Shown here: one piece after another, positions 26,199 through 33,260 of the stretch
Layout of the letters: every line of letters starts with the position of its first letter
Position numbering within the stretch: the stretch's first letter is position 1
Assembly (NCBI RefSeq): GCF_002009175.1
Contig: NZ_CP018047.1
Span: 2,294,001 to 2,358,000 of the forward strand
DNA length: 64,000 bases
Direction: 5' to 3'
DNA from: Streptomyces niveus
GTDB taxonomy: Bacteria > Actinomycetota > Actinomycetes > Streptomycetales > Streptomycetaceae
Translations under genes and position numbers: made by a program
Notes under the pieces: model-generated
What the model saw: only the letters and a program-made list of their open reading frames with translations
What the model was told of the DNA's origin: nothing
The model's database searches: none

Positions 26199-26375
26199 TC
26201 AGCAGGCTGAACCGGCGTGGGTCCCGGCGTGGGTCCCGGCGGGTGCCGGGTCGCACGCCGGGACGTGCCGCGCGGACAGCAGGAGCGCGACGACCGTCGC
26301 CGCCACGGCGAGCGCTCCCGCCACCGTGCCGGCGCCGGCGCGTCCGCGCTTCCCGCGGCTTCTCGTACGGCGCAT
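26199..26375 (-). CDS. 58-aa single-span membrane peptide downstream of helD
   Basis: The ATG at 26375 has GGGGGAG immediately upstream. The peptide begins MRRTRSRGKRGRAGAG (strongly basic), has one hydrophobic span (VAGALAVAATVVALLLSA, residues ~18-35), and ends in an outer tail with two cysteines (C41, C58) and a doubled GTHA repeat. By the positive-inside rule the N-terminus is cytoplasmic. It lies 48 bp after the helicase gene on the same strand, so co-transcription is likely. No family is recognised. Evidence is a good ribosome site, coding-like base use and topology; the short length keeps certainty moderate. Confidence 0.6.
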   Translation of the reverse strand: MRRTRSRGKRGRAGAGTVAGALAVAATVVALLLSARHVPACDPAPAGTHAGTHAGSAC

Positions 26376-26423
26376 GTCTCCCCCGTTGTGGACATGACGA
26401 CCGTGCCCGTCCGGGGGCGGGGT

Positions 26424-28730
26424 TCACGACCCCGTGGACCCGGTGGTGGCGCTCTCGTACGCGAGTCGGGGCGGAACAGTGACATTCCGTACGATGCCGA
26501 GTCGCTGGGTCGCCCGGGTCAGCGCGACGTACAGGTCGTTGGTGCCGCGCGGTGAGCCGTCCAGAACGGCCTCCGGGTCCACGACGATCACCGTGTCGAA
26601 CTCCAGGCCCTTCGCCTGCCGGGGATCGAGGAGGACGACCGGCCGGGTGAGGTCGGGGGCCACTCCCCAGGAGGCGTCGGGGAGTTCGGCGGCGAGCGCG
26701 GGCAGCAGCGCGGCGGGGGCGATCACGGCGAGCCGTCCGTCGCCGCCGTGCTCCGCCGCGTGCGAGGCCGCGTGTCCGACGGCGCTCGCGGCGGCCGTAC
26801 GGACGAGGTCGGCCGGCTTCACCTCCCGTACCCACGGGCCGACTCCCGTCGAGCGGACCGAACTCGGCGGCTCGAACGCCGGGTCCTCAAGACGCCGCAC
26901 CTCGGCGGCGACGGCCATGATCTCGGCGGGCGTCCGGTAGTTGACGCCGAGCCGGACATGTTCCCAGCGCTCGCCGACGTAGGGTCCGAGGATCCGCTGC
27001 CAGGAGTCACAGCCCGCCACGTCCCCGGTCTGCGCCGGGTCGCCGACGAGCGTCATGGAACGGGCCGGGCAGCGGCGCATCAGCAACCGCCAGGCCATCG
27101 CGGACAGTTCCTGCGCCTCGTCCACCACGATGTGGCCGAAGGCCCAGGTGCGGTCGGCGGCGGCGCGGTCGGCGGCGCTGCGGGTGTCGGTCTCCTCCTG
27201 GCGTTCGGCCAGGCGTTCGGCGTCGATGAGGTCGTGCGCGAGCAGGATCTCCGCGTCCTCCTCGTCCTTGTCCTCGAACTCGTACGTACGGGAGCCGTAG
27301 CTCAGCTCCAGCACGCCCTGGGCGTACTCGATCCGCTCGCGCCGTTCGGCCTCGGCGGCGGCACGCGCGGCGGCGTCGTCCTCGCCCAGCAGCTCGGCGG
27401 CCTCGTCGAGGAGAGGGACGTCGGCGTCCGTCCAGTGGCCGTCACCGCTCACCTGACGTCTGATCAACTCGCCGTCCCCGTCCGGCAGATGGGTCGGCTC
27501 GGTCAGATAGTCCGCGACGAGGTCCTGCGGGGTGAGGGTGGGCCACAGCTCGTCGATCGCGGACTGCACCGCCGGGCTGGTGGCGATCGCCTTGCCTAGC
27601 TGCGCGACGTCGGTGGGGTCGAGGAGGTTCGGGCCGCCGTACGGGTCGGCCCCGAGCCGTTCGGCGAGCTGCTCGGTGAGGGAGTCGATCACGGAGAAGG
27701 CGAAGTGCGGCCGGGCGAGATTGTGCGGGAGGCCGGTGTCACGTGCGCGGGCCCGCGCGTCCTCGGCCATCGCGCGGTCCAGATACAGCGTGCCGTCGTC
27801 GTGCTCGATCTCGATGTGCGGATCGGGCACCGACTGCCGGTCGCGCAGGGCGGCGGCCAGCGCGTCCGCCATCTCCACGCGGCCCTTGACGGCCGCGGCG
27901 GCGGGGGTGTCGGTCGCGGTGGCCCGTACGCCGGGGAAGAGTTCGCCGGTCGTCGCCAGCAGCACGCCGGTCTCGCCGAGGGAGGGCAGCACCTCGCCGA
28001 TGTAGCCGAGGAAGGCGGGGTTGGGGCCGACGATCAGCACGGCGCGGCGCGCCAGCCGCTCGCGGTGCGCGTACAGCAGATACGCGGCCCGGTGCAGCGC
28101 GACGGCGGTCTTGCCGGTCCCGGGTCCGCCCTCCACGACGAGCACGCCGCGGTACGGCGCGCGGATGATGCGGTCCTGCTCGGCCTGGATGGTCCGCACG
28201 ATGTCGCTCATCCGCCCGGTGCGGGCCGAGTCGAGCGCGGCGAGCAGCACGGCGTCGCCGTCCGGGTCCTCGTGGCCGGTGCGGGTGGTGTCGCTGAGAT
28301 CCATGATCTCGTCGTGGAGCGCGGTGACCCGCCGCCCCTCGGTGGTGATGTGCCGGCGCCGGCGCAGACCCATCGTCGAATAGCCGGTGGCGAGATAGAA
28401 AGGACGGGCGACGGGGGCGCGCCAGTCGATGAGCAGCGGAGTGTGTTCCGCGTCGTCCTGCCGTATTCCGATACGGCCGATGTGATGGGTGGCGCCGTCG
28501 TCGAGATCGATACGGCCGAAACAGAGTCCGGATTCCACGGCATTCAGTGTGGTGACGGTGCCGGAGTGCTCGGCGACCCTGATGTCCCGCTCCACCATGG
28601 CCTGTCGACCCGTGCTGACCTGCCCGATCGACGTCCGCACGGCGTCTTCGGCCTGCTCCCGGAGCGCGTCGAGACGCTCATGGATGAGCGAGACGAATTG
28701 CTGTTCGCTCCGCAATTCCTCGGTTGACAA
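26424..28730 (-). CDS. HelD/HelR-like UvrD-type helicase acting on RNA polymerase
   Basis: The 768-aa superfamily 1 ATPase starts at a TTG (28730, MSTEELRSEQQ) with AGGGG 5 nt upstream. The N-terminal coiled arm (~1-60) and FGRIDLDDGATHHIGRIGIR are the HelD-type RNAP-contact region; LLIDWRAPVARPFY is a family signature. Walker A is GGPGTGKT (201-208), Walker B HIVVDEAQELS, motif III LVGDPAQTG, and the C-terminal motifs LGVNYRTPAEI, KGLEFDTVIVVDP and DLYVALTRATQRL. HelD proteins free stalled RNAP, and the Streptomyces HelR branch protects against rifamycins. Whether this one is HelR cannot be told by eye. A divergent small-RNA promoter overlaps its start codon. Confidence 0.9.
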   Translation of the reverse strand: MSTEELRSEQQFVSLIHERLDALREQAEDAVRTSIGQVSTGRQAMVERDIRVAEHSGTVTTLNAVESGLCFGRIDLDDGATHHIGRIGIRQDDAEHTPLLIDWRAPVARPFYLATGYSTMGLRRRRHITTEGRRVTALHDEIMDLSDTTRTGHEDPDGDAVLLAALDSARTGRMSDIVRTIQAEQDRIIRAPYRGVLVVEGGPGTGKTAVALHRAAYLLYAHRERLARRAVLIVGPNPAFLGYIGEVLPSLGETGVLLATTGELFPGVRATATDTPAAAAVKGRVEMADALAAALRDRQSVPDPHIEIEHDDGTLYLDRAMAEDARARARDTGLPHNLARPHFAFSVIDSLTEQLAERLGADPYGGPNLLDPTDVAQLGKAIATSPAVQSAIDELWPTLTPQDLVADYLTEPTHLPDGDGELIRRQVSGDGHWTDADVPLLDEAAELLGEDDAAARAAAEAERRERIEYAQGVLELSYGSRTYEFEDKDEEDAEILLAHDLIDAERLAERQEETDTRSAADRAAADRTWAFGHIVVDEAQELSAMAWRLLMRRCPARSMTLVGDPAQTGDVAGCDSWQRILGPYVGERWEHVRLGVNYRTPAEIMAVAAEVRRLEDPAFEPPSSVRSTGVGPWVREVKPADLVRTAAASAVGHAASHAAEHGGDGRLAVIAPAALLPALAAELPDASWGVAPDLTRPVVLLDPRQAKGLEFDTVIVVDPEAVLDGSPRGTNDLYVALTRATQRLGIVRNVTVPPRLAYESATTGSTGS

Positions 28731-28752
28731 TTCAGCCCCTGTCCGATACGCT
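28724..28752 (+). promoter_or_regulatory. Near-consensus housekeeping promoter, divergent from helD
   Basis: TTGACA (28724-28729), a 17-bp spacer, then TACGCT (28747-28752). The -35 is perfect and the -10 fits TAnnnT. It overlaps the helD start codon on the opposite strand and points right, where there is no protein gene. Predicted transcription start is about 28759. Confidence 0.7.
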
Positions 28753-28758
28753 CTGCTC

Positions 28759-28868
28759 AGTTGGTTGATTTTCGAGCTTCCGCTTGCTCGAAAGATGCAG
28801 CGAAAGCCGAAACATCAAATATACGCAGAGCAATACCCCGACCGTCAATTCGGTGCCGGGGTATTTTT
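28759..28868 (+). ncRNA. Candidate intergenic small RNA (~110 nt)
   Basis: The RNA is bounded by the promoter at 28724-28752 and by a U-tailed terminator at 28832-28868. An internal inverted repeat TTTCGAGC-N8-GCTCGAAA (28770-28793) would form a first stem-loop, followed by an A-rich, single-stranded-looking section (28794-28831) that could pair with targets. Base composition is clearly more A/T-rich than flanking genes. An ATG at 28794 opens a 42-codon frame, but it runs through the terminator into trx 3' sequence, so I do not read it as coding. The RNA family is not recognised. Confidence 0.6.
28832..28868. terminator. Rho-independent terminator with U-tract
   Basis: AATACCCCG (28832-28840) pairs with CGGGGTATT (28857-28865), with an inner ACCG/CGGT extension, then TTTTT on the plus strand. 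A canonical U-tailed terminator is unusual in this genome and fits a small-RNA end. On the minus strand the same hairpin may end the merR-trx transcript. Confidence 0.8.
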
Positions 28869-28912
28869 GTGCGCGCGGGGCCCGACAGGCGATCCGCGGG
28901 GACCGCTCCGGA

Positions 28913-29248
28913 TCACCGGATGACGTCCTCCAGCTCCTGGAGCAGCCGGCGCTTGGGGCGGGCGCCGACCATCGACTTCACCGGTTCGCCTGCGCGGAAG
29001 ACCAGCAGCGTCGGCATCGCGAGGACGCCGTAGCGGTTCATGGTCTCCGGGTTGGTGTCCACGTCGAGCTGGACGACCTTGAGCCGCGCGGCCTCCTCCT
29101 CGGCGACGGCGCTGAGCACCGGCGCGAGCTGGCGGCACGGCGGGCACCAGTCGGCGGTGAACTCCACCAGCACCGGGAGCCCGGCCTTCAGCACCTCGTC
29201 GTCGAAGGTCGCGTCCGTCACCGCGGCGACGCCCTCTGCCTGGATCAT
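28913..29248 (-). CDS. Thioredoxin
   Basis: The 111-aa single-domain thioredoxin has the active site FTADWCPPCRQ (C35, C38). The CPPC dipeptide replaces the usual CGPC, which would change the redox potential. The cis-Pro segment MPTLLVF and the C-terminal helix RRLLQELEDVI are present. It starts at the ATG (29248) behind GAGGGAGAAG, and that ATG overlaps the stop of the merR gene (ATGA). Regulator and thioredoxin are thus one coupled operon, pointing to redox control. Confidence 0.93.
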   Translation of the reverse strand: MIQAEGVAAVTDATFDDEVLKAGLPVLVEFTADWCPPCRQLAPVLSAVAEEEAARLKVVQLDVDTNPETMNRYGVLAMPTLLVFRAGEPVKSMVGARPKRRLLQELEDVIR

Positions 29249-29694
29249 GTGTCTTCTCCCTCGTGGAGCTGGTGGATGGTGAGCTCGCACAGCGGCTCCG
29301 GCGGGACGCACTGAGCGGCCTGAGCGGTCTCCGCCTGTGCCGCCTCCGCCTGCGCGAGCTGCTCGCCGACCTGGGCGCGTATCGAACCGAGCCGGCCGAT
29401 CAGCTCGTCCAGCTCGGCGAGCTTGCCGCGGTACACGTCGAGCGAGGCCGGGCACGAGTCCCCGGCCGGATGCCCGGCCCGCAGACACTCGACGAACGGC
29501 CGCGTCTCCTCCAGATCGAACCCGAAGTCCTTCAGGGTCCGGATCTGCTGGATCAGCCGCAGATCGTCCTCGTCGTACGTGCGGTAGCCGTTCCCCGCCC
29601 GCCGGGCGGGCAGCAGTCCGCGGGACTCGTAGTAACGCAGAGTGCGGGTACTGGTCCCCGCCCGCTCCGCCAGCTCGCCGATGCGCATGTCCAC
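29245..29694 (-). CDS. MerR-family regulator, cysteine-containing
   Basis: The 149-aa protein reads from the GTG at 29694 (AAGGA 8 nt upstream); the ATG at 29688 is an equal alternative with no own site. The winged HTH is MRIGELAERAGTSTRTLRYYESRGLLPA. The dimerisation helix is YRGKLAELDELIGRLGSIRAQVGEQLAQ. Cysteines occur in VECLRAGH, DSCPAS and the tail CVPPEPLCE, spaced for disulfide or metal sensing. It is co-translated with thioredoxin, and its own promoter carries a perfect dyad (29704-29723), so autoregulated redox or metal response is the simplest reading. Confidence 0.88.
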   Translation of the reverse strand: MDMRIGELAERAGTSTRTLRYYESRGLLPARRAGNGYRTYDEDDLRLIQQIRTLKDFGFDLEETRPFVECLRAGHPAGDSCPASLDVYRGKLAELDELIGRLGSIRAQVGEQLAQAEAAQAETAQAAQCVPPEPLCELTIHQLHEGEDT

Positions 29695-29703
29695 GACGGT
29701 AGT

Positions 29704-29723
29704 CCTTGACGCCGACGTCAAGG
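29704..29723 (-). promoter_or_regulatory. MerR-type operator (perfect dyad)
   Basis: CCTTGACG-CCGA-CGTCAAGG on the plus strand; read on the minus strand it contains TTGACG as a -35. This CCTTGAC...GTCAAGG form is the usual MerR-family operator, here 10-16 bp before the merR start. It also overlaps the last codons of the gntR gene, whose transcript reads into it. Confidence 0.75.
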
Positions 29724-30131
29724 CAACGACAGATCCCGGGGCCGGTCGCCGGACGCGAGCGCGTGCCGGATCGCGGCCAGCGCCTCCTCGTCGCCGGCGC
29801 CGAGCAGCCGCGCGGCGGTCGCGAATTCGCGGGCGCGCTCGGCGAGCGCGGCCCTGGCGTTGTCATCCACCGCGCCCGTCGCCGAGGCCACGCGCGTACC
29901 GGAGCCGCGTCTGCTGTGCACGAGCCCCGCCGACTCCAGCTCGCGGTAGGCCCGGACGACGGTGTTGTTGGCGAGTCCGAGGTCGGAGGCCAGTTGCCGT
30001 ACGGGGGGCAGCCGATCGCCCTCGCGAAGACGCCCCACCGAGATCAGATCCGCGAACTGCGCCCTGATCTGCTCGAACGGCGGGACGGGGGCGCCGGAAT
30101 CCACCCTGATGCTGAGCCCGCCGGTAGTCAT
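29718..30131 (-). CDS. GntR-family regulator, YtrA subfamily
   Basis: The 137-aa protein starts at the ATG (30131) behind GAGGAGAGG. The winged HTH reads PPFEQIRAQFADLISVGRLREGDRLPPVRQLASDLGLANNTVVRAYRELESAGLVHSRRGSGTRV. The short C-terminal tail (~50 residues) defines the YtrA class, which usually controls adjacent transporter or membrane genes. Its ATG overlaps the stop of the upstream membrane protein, so they form an operon. The end overlaps the merR operator. Confidence 0.92.
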   Translation of the reverse strand: MTTGGLSIRVDSGAPVPPFEQIRAQFADLISVGRLREGDRLPPVRQLASDLGLANNTVVRAYRELESAGLVHSRRGSGTRVASATGAVDDNARAALAERAREFATAARLLGAGDEEALAAIRHALASGDRPRDLSLP

Positions 30132-30886
30132 GACCTCTCCTCGATGTGAGCGTCCGGCACGAGCAGTGCGACGAGGCACCAGCCGGCCGTGACGGCCGAG
30201 ACGAGCGCCACGAACGCCAGGCCCAGCGCGCCGAAACCACCGGCCCGCCCGCCGCACGGGAGGGTGTCCAGGGCCACGGCCATGGTCGACGATACGGCGA
30301 AGAGCGGCGCGGCCACCAACACGCCCCACGCCCCGACCGTCGCCCGCGCCCTGACCCGCCGCCGCCCGTCGTCGCCGGCCCGCCGGGTGACGCGCCGCAG
30401 GGTCAGCGCGCAGACGACGCTCCCGACAACGAGCCCGCCGAGGACCGGCCACGCGTAGTACGGCCCCGGCCAGGGACCGACCACATACGTGCGCCCCTGA
30501 CAGCTCTCGGTCAGCGCCCGCCCCACCCGCCCCGCCTCGTCGACGGTCGCGGTACCGACGGAGACGGCCAGCAGGATCACCAGCAACACGGCCTGCGCAC
30601 CGAGAAACGCGACGAGCGCACGGGGTATCTGATCCCGTACCCGCCGCCGCACGACCCCCGCCTCCCGCACACCGCGCCGCCGGGGATGCACGACGAGATC
30701 GGCGAGCAGCACACCGCCGGCGGAGCAGAGCCCGAATACGGGGATGGCGTAGAGGAGATCGACGTCGGCCTCGGGACTGAAGGCGACGACCTGATTGATC
30801 CCGAGCCCGGCCAGGGGGCCGGCCCAGCGGAGGGGAGCATCGGCCCAGTCCCGCCAACTCCTCACCCCGACAATGGAATTGGACAT
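30128..30886 (-). CDS. Multi-pass membrane protein paired with YtrA-type regulator
   Basis: The 252-aa protein starts at the ATG (30886) after GGGGAGCC. Hydrophobic segments lie near residues 20-65 (VDLLYAIPVFGLCSAGGVLLADLVV), 90-110 (ALVAFLGAQAVLLVILLAVSVG), 147-165, 188-208 and 222-245, giving about five or six spans. A polar, Arg-rich loop follows the second. No transporter signature or enzyme motif is recognised; it resembles DUF-type membrane proteins that accompany YtrA regulators. It is translationally coupled to the GntR gene and its expression is probably self-limited by it. Confidence 0.75.
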   Translation of the reverse strand: MSNSIVGVRSWRDWADAPLRWAGPLAGLGINQVVAFSPEADVDLLYAIPVFGLCSAGGVLLADLVVHPRRRGVREAGVVRRRVRDQIPRALVAFLGAQAVLLVILLAVSVGTATVDEAGRVGRALTESCQGRTYVVGPWPGPYYAWPVLGGLVVGSVVCALTLRRVTRRAGDDGRRRVRARATVGAWGVLVAAPLFAVSSTMAVALDTLPCGGRAGGFGALGLAFVALVSAVTAGWCLVALLVPDAHIEERS

Positions 30887-30934
30887 AAGGGCTCCCCTCC
30901 CCGAACACCGTCAAGCGTGTCAGCTCTCTGAGAC

Positions 30935-30963
30935 AATCTGCCGACTCGACGCAACTGTGTCAA
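30935..30963 (-). promoter_or_regulatory. Probable promoter of the membrane protein-gntR operon
   Basis: On the minus strand TTGACA (30963-30958), a 17-bp spacer, CAGATT (30940-30935). Just downstream, TGTCTCAGAGAGCTGACA (TGTC ... GACA arms) could be the YtrA-type operator. Confidence 0.45.
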
Positions 30964-31103
30964 GCAGCTGATACGCCTGGCGCGTGGCGCGAAACCGATC
31001 GCTCCGGCCGGGCGCCGCGCGGCGTTCGCCTGGAAGAATTGGCGCGGGGGCTTGAGTGGGACCGGCCTCGGAGCCGTACAACTCCTTGTAGGCGGGAGGC
31101 GCG

Positions 31104-31451
31104 ATGAGTGAGACCGGAGACGTCGCGCCGCCCGTCGACCTCCTGACCATCTCCCGTACCGTCGAGCAGGCGCTCGCCCGCAGGATCGCCCTGCCCGAGC
31201 GGTCCTGGACGGACACGACGACGCGTCAGCTCCAGGGGCACTTGAGCCTGTTGCTGCTGGAGGACCTCGGCGACACGGACATCGCGCCCGTACGGGAACT
31301 GCACCGGATCGCCTACCGGCTGCTCGACCGGCACGGGCGGCCGGACGCCGACACCCCGCCCCTGCACGCGTACGAGTACATGCGGGCGCTCGCCGCCGTC
31401 ACGCGGTCCGTCGCCGCGCTCTACGCCCGTGGGATCGACGGGGAGCGGTAG
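31104..31451 (+). CDS. Small DUF6415-like protein
   Basis: The 115-aa protein starts at the ATG (31104) behind GGGAGG. It is mostly helical with no membrane span: VDLLTISRTVEQALARRIALPERSWTDT, then LQGHLSLLLLEDL, and a C-terminal helix YMRALAAVTRSVAALYARGID. The pattern resembles DUF6415 proteins found beside Streptomyces natural-product and regulatory genes, but I hold that name loosely. It stands alone between the membrane-protein operon and the beta-glucanase gene. No function can be assigned. Confidence 0.6.
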   Translation: MSETGDVAPPVDLLTISRTVEQALARRIALPERSWTDTTTRQLQGHLSLLLLEDLGDTDIAPVRELHRIAYRLLDRHGRPDADTPPLHAYEYMRALAAVTRSVAALYARGIDGER

Positions 31452-31512
31452 GCGAGTCGGCGGGGAGCCGGCAGCGGGGCCCGGGCTTCGGGAAGTCAAC
31501 GCGCCCAGGTCA

Positions 31513-31562
31513 TTGACGGGTACTCGGGGTTCATCTAAAAAACAGAGTTGAGAGCGCTCTCA
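31513..31562 (+). promoter_or_regulatory. Beta-glucanase promoter with LacI-type operator
   Basis: TTGACG (31513-31518), a 17-bp spacer, TAAAAA (31536-31541), then the perfect 14-bp palindrome TGAGAGCGCTCTCA (31549-31562) placed on the expected transcription start. The palindrome differs from the CebR/CelR cellulose operator TGGGAGCGCTCCCA by one symmetric base. Confidence 0.75.
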
Positions 31563-31608
31563 GCTCCCCGTACGCCCATCTCGGCACCATCCACACCGGA
31601 GGTGTTCC

Positions 31609-33078
31609 TTGAGAACGAGCCGCACCGGAACCAGACCCACAGCCCGCACCCCCCTCCTCGCCGTCTTCCTCGCGATGTCCGTCGCCATCGCGGGATTCGT
31701 CGGTCTGACAAGCGCCGGCACCGCCCGTGGTGACGTACCGCCCACGCCCGGCTGGAACCTCCAGTGGAGCGACGACTTCAACGGCGGGAACGGCGCCCCG
31801 CCGTCCGCCGCCAACTGGCAGGTCGACACCGGGCACGGCTACCCCGGCGGCCCGGGCAACTGGGGCACCGGCGAGATCCAGAACTACACCGCGAACGCCC
31901 AGAACCTGAGCCTCGACGGCAACGGGAACCTGAAGATCACCCCGCTCCGGGACGGCGCGGGCAACTGGACGTCGGCGCGCGTCGAGACCAAGCGCGCCGA
32001 CTTCAAGGCACCGGCCGGCGGCACCCTGCGCATCGAGGGCCGGATTCAGATGCCGAACGTGACCGGCGCCGCCGCGGCCGGCTACTGGCCCGCCTTCTGG
32101 GCGCTCGGCGCGCCCTACCGGGGCAACTACTGGAACTGGCCCGCCATCGGCGAGTTCGACATCATGGAGAACGTCAACGGGATCAACTCCGTCTGGGCGG
32201 TGCTGCACTGCGGTGTGAACCCGGGCGGCCCCTGCAACGAGACCACCGGCATCGGCGCCAGCCGCCCCTGCCCCGGCGCGAGTTGCCAGTCGGCGTTCCA
32301 CACGTACCGCTTCGAGTGGGACCGCTCCAGCTCGCCCAACGCGCTGCGCTGGTATGTGGACGACCAGCTCTACCACACCGTCACCCAGAGCCAGCTGGAC
32401 GCGACGACCTGGAACAACATGACCCAGCACGCGGGGTACTTCATCCTGCTCAACGTCGCGATCGGCGGCGCGTTCCCGGACGCGCTCGGCGGGCCCACAC
32501 CCACGGCGGCCACCGTGCCGGGACGGCCGATGCTCGTCGACTACGTCGGCGTCTGGACCCGTGGCGGCTCCGGCCCGACCGACCCGCCCACCGATCCACC
32601 GCCATCCGGCTCCTCGCAGTTGTACGCCCGCACCGGCGGCGGCCTCGGTGACGCCACCACCTCGGGCGCCAACGCCACACTCGCGTCGGCGGACGGCGGC
32701 AACCGCGACGGGACACCGTACAACCCGCAGGTCTTCACCTCCGGCGGGATCACCCGTGCCCACAACGGCGGGTCCACCCAGTTCGACCTCTTCGTCGACG
32801 CGGGCACGACGGTGGCCAACGGCCAGCAGGTGAGGGTGAGTTACGACCGTACGGGCGACGGCACCTGGGACCGTACTGAGACGTACAACTACTTCGCCAC
32901 GGACCCGGCCCCCGGCTTCGAGCACTACACGCAGGCCAGGGGGCTGAAGTCGTCGACCGGTTCGCACGGCGACCTCGTCAACGGCAAGGTGCGGATCGAG
33001 GTCTGGAACGCCATCGGCAACGGCGCCAGCACGCTCGGCATCGGCAACCAGTCGGTCGTCCGGATCCCGTACGGCTGA
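31609..33078 (+). CDS. Secreted GH16 endo-beta-1,3-glucanase with C-terminal CBM56-like module
   Basis: The 489-aa protein starts at a TTG (31609) with GGAGG 7 nt upstream. The signal peptide (LLAVFLAMSVAIAGFVGL) probably cleaves near residue 41. The GH16 jelly roll (~47-305) carries the catalytic motif GEFDIMEN with E182, D184 and E187, plus WPAFWALG and TYRFEWD. After a short Thr/Pro linker the last ~150 residues (LYARTGGGLGDATTS ... VRIEVWNAIGNG) look like CBM56, a beta-1,3-glucan binder. It should degrade laminarin or fungal wall glucan. The LacI-type operator in its promoter points to induction by beta-glucan oligosaccharides. Confidence 0.92.
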   Translation: MRTSRTGTRPTARTPLLAVFLAMSVAIAGFVGLTSAGTARGDVPPTPGWNLQWSDDFNGGNGAPPSAANWQVDTGHGYPGGPGNWGTGEIQNYTANAQNLSLDGNGNLKITPLRDGAGNWTSARVETKRADFKAPAGGTLRIEGRIQMPNVTGAAAAGYWPAFWALGAPYRGNYWNWPAIGEFDIMENVNGINSVWAVLHCGVNPGGPCNETTGIGASRPCPGASCQSAFHTYRFEWDRSSSPNALRWYVDDQLYHTVTQSQLDATTWNNMTQHAGYFILLNVAIGGAFPDALGGPTPTAATVPGRPMLVDYVGVWTRGGSGPTDPPTDPPPSGSSQLYARTGGGLGDATTSGANATLASADGGNRDGTPYNPQVFTSGGITRAHNGGSTQFDLFVDAGTTVANGQQVRVSYDRTGDGTWDRTETYNYFATDPAPGFEHYTQARGLKSSTGSHGDLVNGKVRIEVWNAIGNGASTLGIGNQSVVRIPYG

Positions 33079-33110
33079 GCCGGCAGGACCGGGACACGGG
33101 AACAGTGAAA

Positions 33111-33148
33111 TGACCGGCCCGTACGGACGTCTCCGTACGGGCCGGTCA
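33111..33148 (+). terminator. Perfect 17-bp hairpin after GH16 gene
   Basis: TGACCGGCCCGTACGGA, loop CGTC, exact complement. It can serve both the GH16 gene and the converging dctA gene. Confidence 0.85.
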
Positions 33149-33260
33149 TCGAAGGACCGGAGAGAAGGGGGATCAACCCCCCGGCCCGGGTCAAGCGGTC
33201 AAGCGGTCGGACGGACAACCGGTGATGCGGTGATGCGGTCGACCGGTCGCGGAACCCCGG

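Noticed and set aside
28770..28793. Rifamycin-associated element upstream of helD
   Set aside because: The inverted repeat differs in sequence and arrangement from the element as I remember it; reported only as an unexplained dyad.
28794..28922. 42-codon peptide inside the candidate small RNA
   Set aside because: The frame runs through the terminator stem and into trx 3' sequence, and GAAAG directly abuts the ATG with no spacing.
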